Assembly: GCA_947465645.1 (NCBI GenBank) | Contig: CANIBQ010000143.1 | Span: 1 to 8,624, forward strand | Direction: 5' to 3' | Source of the DNA: Acidobacteriota bacterium | Lineage (GTDB): Bacteria; Acidobacteriota; Vicinamibacteria; Vicinamibacterales; UBA2999 | DNA length: 8,624 nt | Notes under the pieces: model-generated | The model's database searches: none | Seen by the model: only the letters and a program-made list of their open reading frames with translations | Told to the model about the DNA's origin: nothing | Program-made: the position numbers and the translations under genes | Part shown: one piece after another, positions 6,382 through 8,624 of the stretch | Position numbering within the stretch: position 1 is the stretch's first letter | How the letters are laid out: each line of letters opens with the position of its first letter

Positions 6382-7082
6382 CGCATCGCCTTGGCCGCGT
6401 GCTCGCACTGGCCTGCGCGATAGCGGCGGTCTCCGCACCAGCCGCCCACGCACAACAGACGCTGAACCTGTCGGTGGGGTACGTGCTGTTCCCCAGCGAG
6501 GGTCGCGCAGAGACGGATGTCCTGCTGATCGAACACGCCGATCTGCTCTTCGAAGCCAACGAGTTCAGCGGACGCACGATTGGCGGCGAATGGCTGATGC
6601 CCATTCGTCCGCGCGTCGAGGCTGGCGTGAGCGTGGCGTACTGGCAGCGCACGGTGCAGACGGTTCATGCTCGCCTGGTCAACGCCGACGGCAGCAGCGT
6701 GCCCAGGGAAATGGCGCTCCGCCAGGTGCCGATCGCGCTCACCGCCCGTTTCCTGCCGCTCGGTCAGGCGTATCGCGTCCAGCCCTACGTCGGAGCAGGA
6801 CTGGCCATGGTGAACTGGAGCTTCAGCGAATCCGGCGATTTCGTCAACGCGAATGGCCGCGTCTTCCGCAACGAGCAATACAGTGCCGCCGGGAGTGCCT
6901 TCGGTCCGGTGATGCTCCTCGGCTTGCGCGTGGCGGGTGAGAGAGTCGCCTACGGTCTCGAAGGCCGCTATCAGCGCGCCCGCGGCAGTTTCGGCCCGAG
7001 CTTCGCCCACGTCCGGGATCCCGATATCGATTTGCACGGCTGGACCGTTCAGGTCACCGCGGGCATGCGGTTCGGCGATTAG
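6378..7082 (+). CDS. Predicted outer-membrane beta-barrel protein
   Basis: A 234-residue protein with a clear signal peptide ending in 'AHA' at 23-25, before Gln-Gln. The mature part alternates polar and hydrophobic residues in strand-length segments such as 'TLNLSVGYVLF', 'RVEAGVSVAYW', 'YRVQPYVGAGLAMVNWSF', 'VMLLGLRVAG' and 'WTVQVTAGMRFGD'. That is typical of small OmpA/OmpW-like barrels. The last strand has Phe at position -3 from the end, close to the usual terminal aromatic. The 'PYVGAGLAMVN' stretch matches a common barrel-family motif. The ATG overlaps the protease stop, with AGGT 7 nt upstream as a modest SD. Being coupled to a periplasmic protease and a TonB-like protein suggests a shared outer-membrane role; the ligand is unknown. 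Confidence 0.82.
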   Translation: MTHRLGRVLALACAIAAVSAPAAHAQQTLNLSVGYVLFPSEGRAETDVLLIEHADLLFEANEFSGRTIGGEWLMPIRPRVEAGVSVAYWQRTVQTVHARLVNADGSSVPREMALRQVPIALTARFLPLGQAYRVQPYVGAGLAMVNWSFSESGDFVNANGRVFRNEQYSAAGSAFGPVMLLGLRVAGERVAYGLEGRYQRARGSFGPSFAHVRDPDIDLHGWTVQVTAGMRFGD

Positions 7083-7109
7083 TCGACCTGTGCTACTTTC
7101 CGGGAGCAG

Positions 7110-7994
7110 ATGCGTCCCGGCTACGCTGCGGTCATCCTTGTACTGGCGCTGACGGTCCTGAGCGTCGCCTCACCGGCGCGCGCCCAGATCCAGAGTGACA
7201 TCACGGCACCGTCGGCTCGCGTGCGCGGCCTGCCCGGAGCGATGCGCGTGCAGGCACTCAACTGCCGGACGCAATCCCCACCAGACATCCGGCGCCGCAT
7301 TGTCGATCTCGCCCTGCAGGAGTGGAAGTTCTTCGGATCGAGGGACGCCGCACCCGCTGACGATGGCGCGAACGATACGCCGGTTGACGGAGGCCGGCGC
7401 CGTCCACGGCTCCCCCCGGCCGAAGCGGCGCGCGTGGCACCCTCAATCGCCGGGTACTGGGCGGTGACCGCCGAAGGCTCCTGGATCGTGGCGCGGCAGA
7501 ACGATCGATGGAATGGTCCTGACGGCATCGCGGCACGCTGGAACGCGCCCTGGTCGGCGGCGTTCATCTCGTGGGTGATGTGCGAAGCGGGGCTAAGCGC
7601 CACGGCGCAGTTCCAGCGCGCGGTCGCGCATCACACGTACATCGATCAGGCGCTGCGCCACCGCGACGGCGTGGCATCGCAGGGGGCGTTCATCGCGTAC
7701 GACGTGGGGGAATCGGCGATCGAGCCCGGCGATCTGTTGTGCTCGTCGCGCCGTCCTCTGTATCGCACCCTCGCCGACCGGCGGCGTCAGCTGGGCGTCG
7801 GCGCGCGAAGCCACTGCGACATCGTCGTCAAGGTGGACGAAGCCGCCCGGCGCGTCCATGCGGTCGGGGGGAACGTACGTGGCGTCGTGAGCCTGAAACA
7901 GCTTCCCACCGTGCAACTGCCTGGCAAGGCGCTCGCAGCCCACACCGGCAACGACGAGCGGCCGATATTCGCGCATCTCAAACTGCGTTATTGA
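7110..7994 (+). CDS. DUF2272 domain secreted protein
   Basis: A 294-residue protein with a signal peptide (MRPGYAAVILVLALTVLSVA, cleavage after 'ARA' at 25). The DUF2272 domain runs from about 57 ('PPDIRRRIVDLALQEW') to 265. It contains 'PWSAAFISWVM' (147-157), 'AHHTYIDQAL', 'IEPGDLLC' (204-211), 'SHCDIVVKV' (234-242) and 'AVGGNVRGVVSL'. The order resembles NlpC/P60- and CHAP-type papain-like enzymes: a helix-start position at 149, then a beta-core His at 235. The place where those relatives have Cys is Ser149 here, which may be normal for DUF2272. The Arg/Pro-rich insertion at 70-105 looks disordered. The gap to the upstream gene is 27 nt, and GGGAG lies rather close (3 nt) to the ATG. Function is unknown; a peptidoglycan link is inferred from fold similarity only. 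Confidence 0.88.
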   Translation: MRPGYAAVILVLALTVLSVASPARAQIQSDITAPSARVRGLPGAMRVQALNCRTQSPPDIRRRIVDLALQEWKFFGSRDAAPADDGANDTPVDGGRRRPRLPPAEAARVAPSIAGYWAVTAEGSWIVARQNDRWNGPDGIAARWNAPWSAAFISWVMCEAGLSATAQFQRAVAHHTYIDQALRHRDGVASQGAFIAYDVGESAIEPGDLLCSSRRPLYRTLADRRRQLGVGARSHCDIVVKVDEAARRVHAVGGNVRGVVSLKQLPTVQLPGKALAAHTGNDERPIFAHLKLRY

Positions 7995-7998
7995 TTCC

Positions 7999-8004
7999 GG
8001 AGGG
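7999..8004 (+). promoter_or_regulatory. Shine-Dalgarno ahead of the micro-ORF
   Basis: GGAGGG lies 4 nt before the ATG at 8009. It is one of the strongest SD sequences in the window, although it precedes only a 21-codon frame. Confidence 0.6.
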
Positions 8005-8008
8005 TCCC

Positions 8009-8074
8009 ATGGTCCGCATTACGTCCATCCTGATATTCGCGGTCGCCTGTTTGGTCATCGCCGCCGACTCATGA
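8009..8074 (+). CDS. 21-residue hydrophobic micro-ORF
   Basis: The frame encodes MVRITSILIFAVACLVIAAD plus a final Ser. It has one positively charged residue, then about 16 hydrophobic residues, which fits a single membrane segment or a signal-peptide-like peptide. GGAGGG sits 4 nt upstream. Its stop codon overlaps the aminotransferase start (ATGA at 8071-8074), and the aminotransferase itself has no visible SD. It may therefore be a real small membrane protein, a leader that loads ribosomes for the next gene, or the remnant N-terminus of a degraded exported protein. I do not recognise it, and it is too short for composition to decide. Confidence 0.5.
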   Translation: MVRITSILIFAVACLVIAADS

Positions 8075-8624
8075 AGGTACTGTCCGGACAGGACCTCCTC
8101 TCAGGGCTCACCGCGCTTCGCGCGCGGCAGCCCGTGAAGTACTGGGCCTTCTATTCCAGCCAGCTCGGGGGCATCGTCACCGATCCCGCGCTGATGGTGA
8201 TCCCGTTCGACGATCACATCGTGCATCGCGGGCACGGAATCTTCGATACGGCCGGACTGGTCGACGGCAAGGTCTACGACCTCGAAGCGCATCTCGATCG
8301 CTTCCTGCTGTCGGCCGGGCGTTCGAAGCTCAAGCTGCCAGGGTCGCGGGATGACATTCGCGACATCATCATCCAGACGACCGCGGTGAGCGGCCGGCGC
8401 GACGGATCGATCCGCTACTGGCTGTCGTCGGGGCCGGGGAGTCTCGAGCTCACGCCTGCGGCCGGCGCCGAGCCCGGCTTCTTCGTGATGATCTTCGCGG
8501 GGCTGTCGTATTCGGAAAAGTGGTACACCGAAGGGCTGAAGGTGATGACCACGACCTACCCGATCAAGGCGCCGCTCTATGCCATGACGAAGGCGACCAA
8601 CTATCTGCCGAACGTTCTCATGCA
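8071..8624 (+). CDS. Class IV PLP aminotransferase, D-amino-acid transaminase-like (3' truncated)
   Basis: The first 184 residues are present; the frame is open at the window end. The fold type IV signature is clear: 'MVIPFDDHIVHRGHGIFDT' (42-60) followed by 'LEAHLDRFLLSA' (71-82). 'DGSIRYWLSSGPG' (111-123) follows, and the presumed PLP-binding lysine is Lys174 in 'MTKATNYLPNVLM'. The family covers branched-chain and D-amino-acid aminotransferases and aminodeoxychorismate lyase. The wording of these motifs is closest, from memory, to plant chloroplast D-amino-acid transaminase (Arabidopsis DAT1) and bacterial homologues. It has no signal peptide, so it is cytosolic, unlike most of its neighbours. 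The start overlaps the micro-ORF stop and no SD is visible, so translation is probably coupled. Exact substrate is uncertain. Confidence 0.88.
   Translation, partial: MKVLSGQDLLSGLTALRARQPVKYWAFYSSQLGGIVTDPALMVIPFDDHIVHRGHGIFDTAGLVDGKVYDLEAHLDRFLLSAGRSKLKLPGSRDDIRDIIIQTTAVSGRRDGSIRYWLSSGPGSLELTPAAGAEPGFFVMIFAGLSYSEKWYTEGLKVMTTTYPIKAPLYAMTKATNYLPNVLM

Noticed and set aside
7083..7109. Possible internal promoter (TGCTACTTT) before the DUF2272 gene
   Set aside because: The -10 match is poor (TACTTT) and no -35 partner is evident; the 27-nt gap is compatible with readthrough within an operon.

Overview
The window is GC-rich bacterial chromosome with every protein gene on the + strand. The gene families suggest an Acidobacteriota-type soil or sediment bacterium, possibly of the Vicinamibacteria group. 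The clues are a DUF6152 protein, a secreted protein with the 'EGDTLVIDT' signature, a TonB-like protein with Gly-Phe repeats, and an M48 protease with a long N-terminal domain containing an 'FVRREFLDEVRTLVFDV' segment. This placement is inferred from remembered family distribution; no search was run.

Layout. (1) 2-78: tRNA-Arg(ACG) with an encoded CCA end. (2) 216-3087: a tight three-gene unit of a secreted metal-dependent amidohydrolase, an uncharacterised secreted protein and a DUF6152 secreted protein. All three have export signals, so their chemistry is probably periplasmic. (3) 3088-3327: a non-coding or leader region holding the best promoter in the window, TTGAAC-N17-TATAGT, about 160 nt ahead of the next well-supported start. 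(4) 3328 to the window end: seven co-directional frames that look like one envelope operon. They are a small glycine-rich membrane protein (132 aa), a TonB-like protein (326 aa), a secreted M48 metalloprotease with a large N-terminal domain (555 aa), a beta-barrel-like outer-membrane protein (234 aa), a DUF2272 protein (294 aa), a 21-residue hydrophobic micro-ORF, and a class IV PLP aminotransferase cut off by the window end.

How the genes may work together. Junctions in the second unit are very tight: three ATGA stop/start overlaps, the others 10, 14 and 27 nt. Genes reached by an ATGA overlap mostly lack a clear Shine-Dalgarno sequence, which suggests translational coupling. Most products are predicted to be exported or envelope-anchored. 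The aminotransferase resembles plant D-amino-acid transaminase, and DUF2272 is NlpC/P60- or CHAP-like, so a link to cell-wall chemistry is conceivable but unproven. No mobile element, CRISPR array or clear rho-independent terminator was seen.
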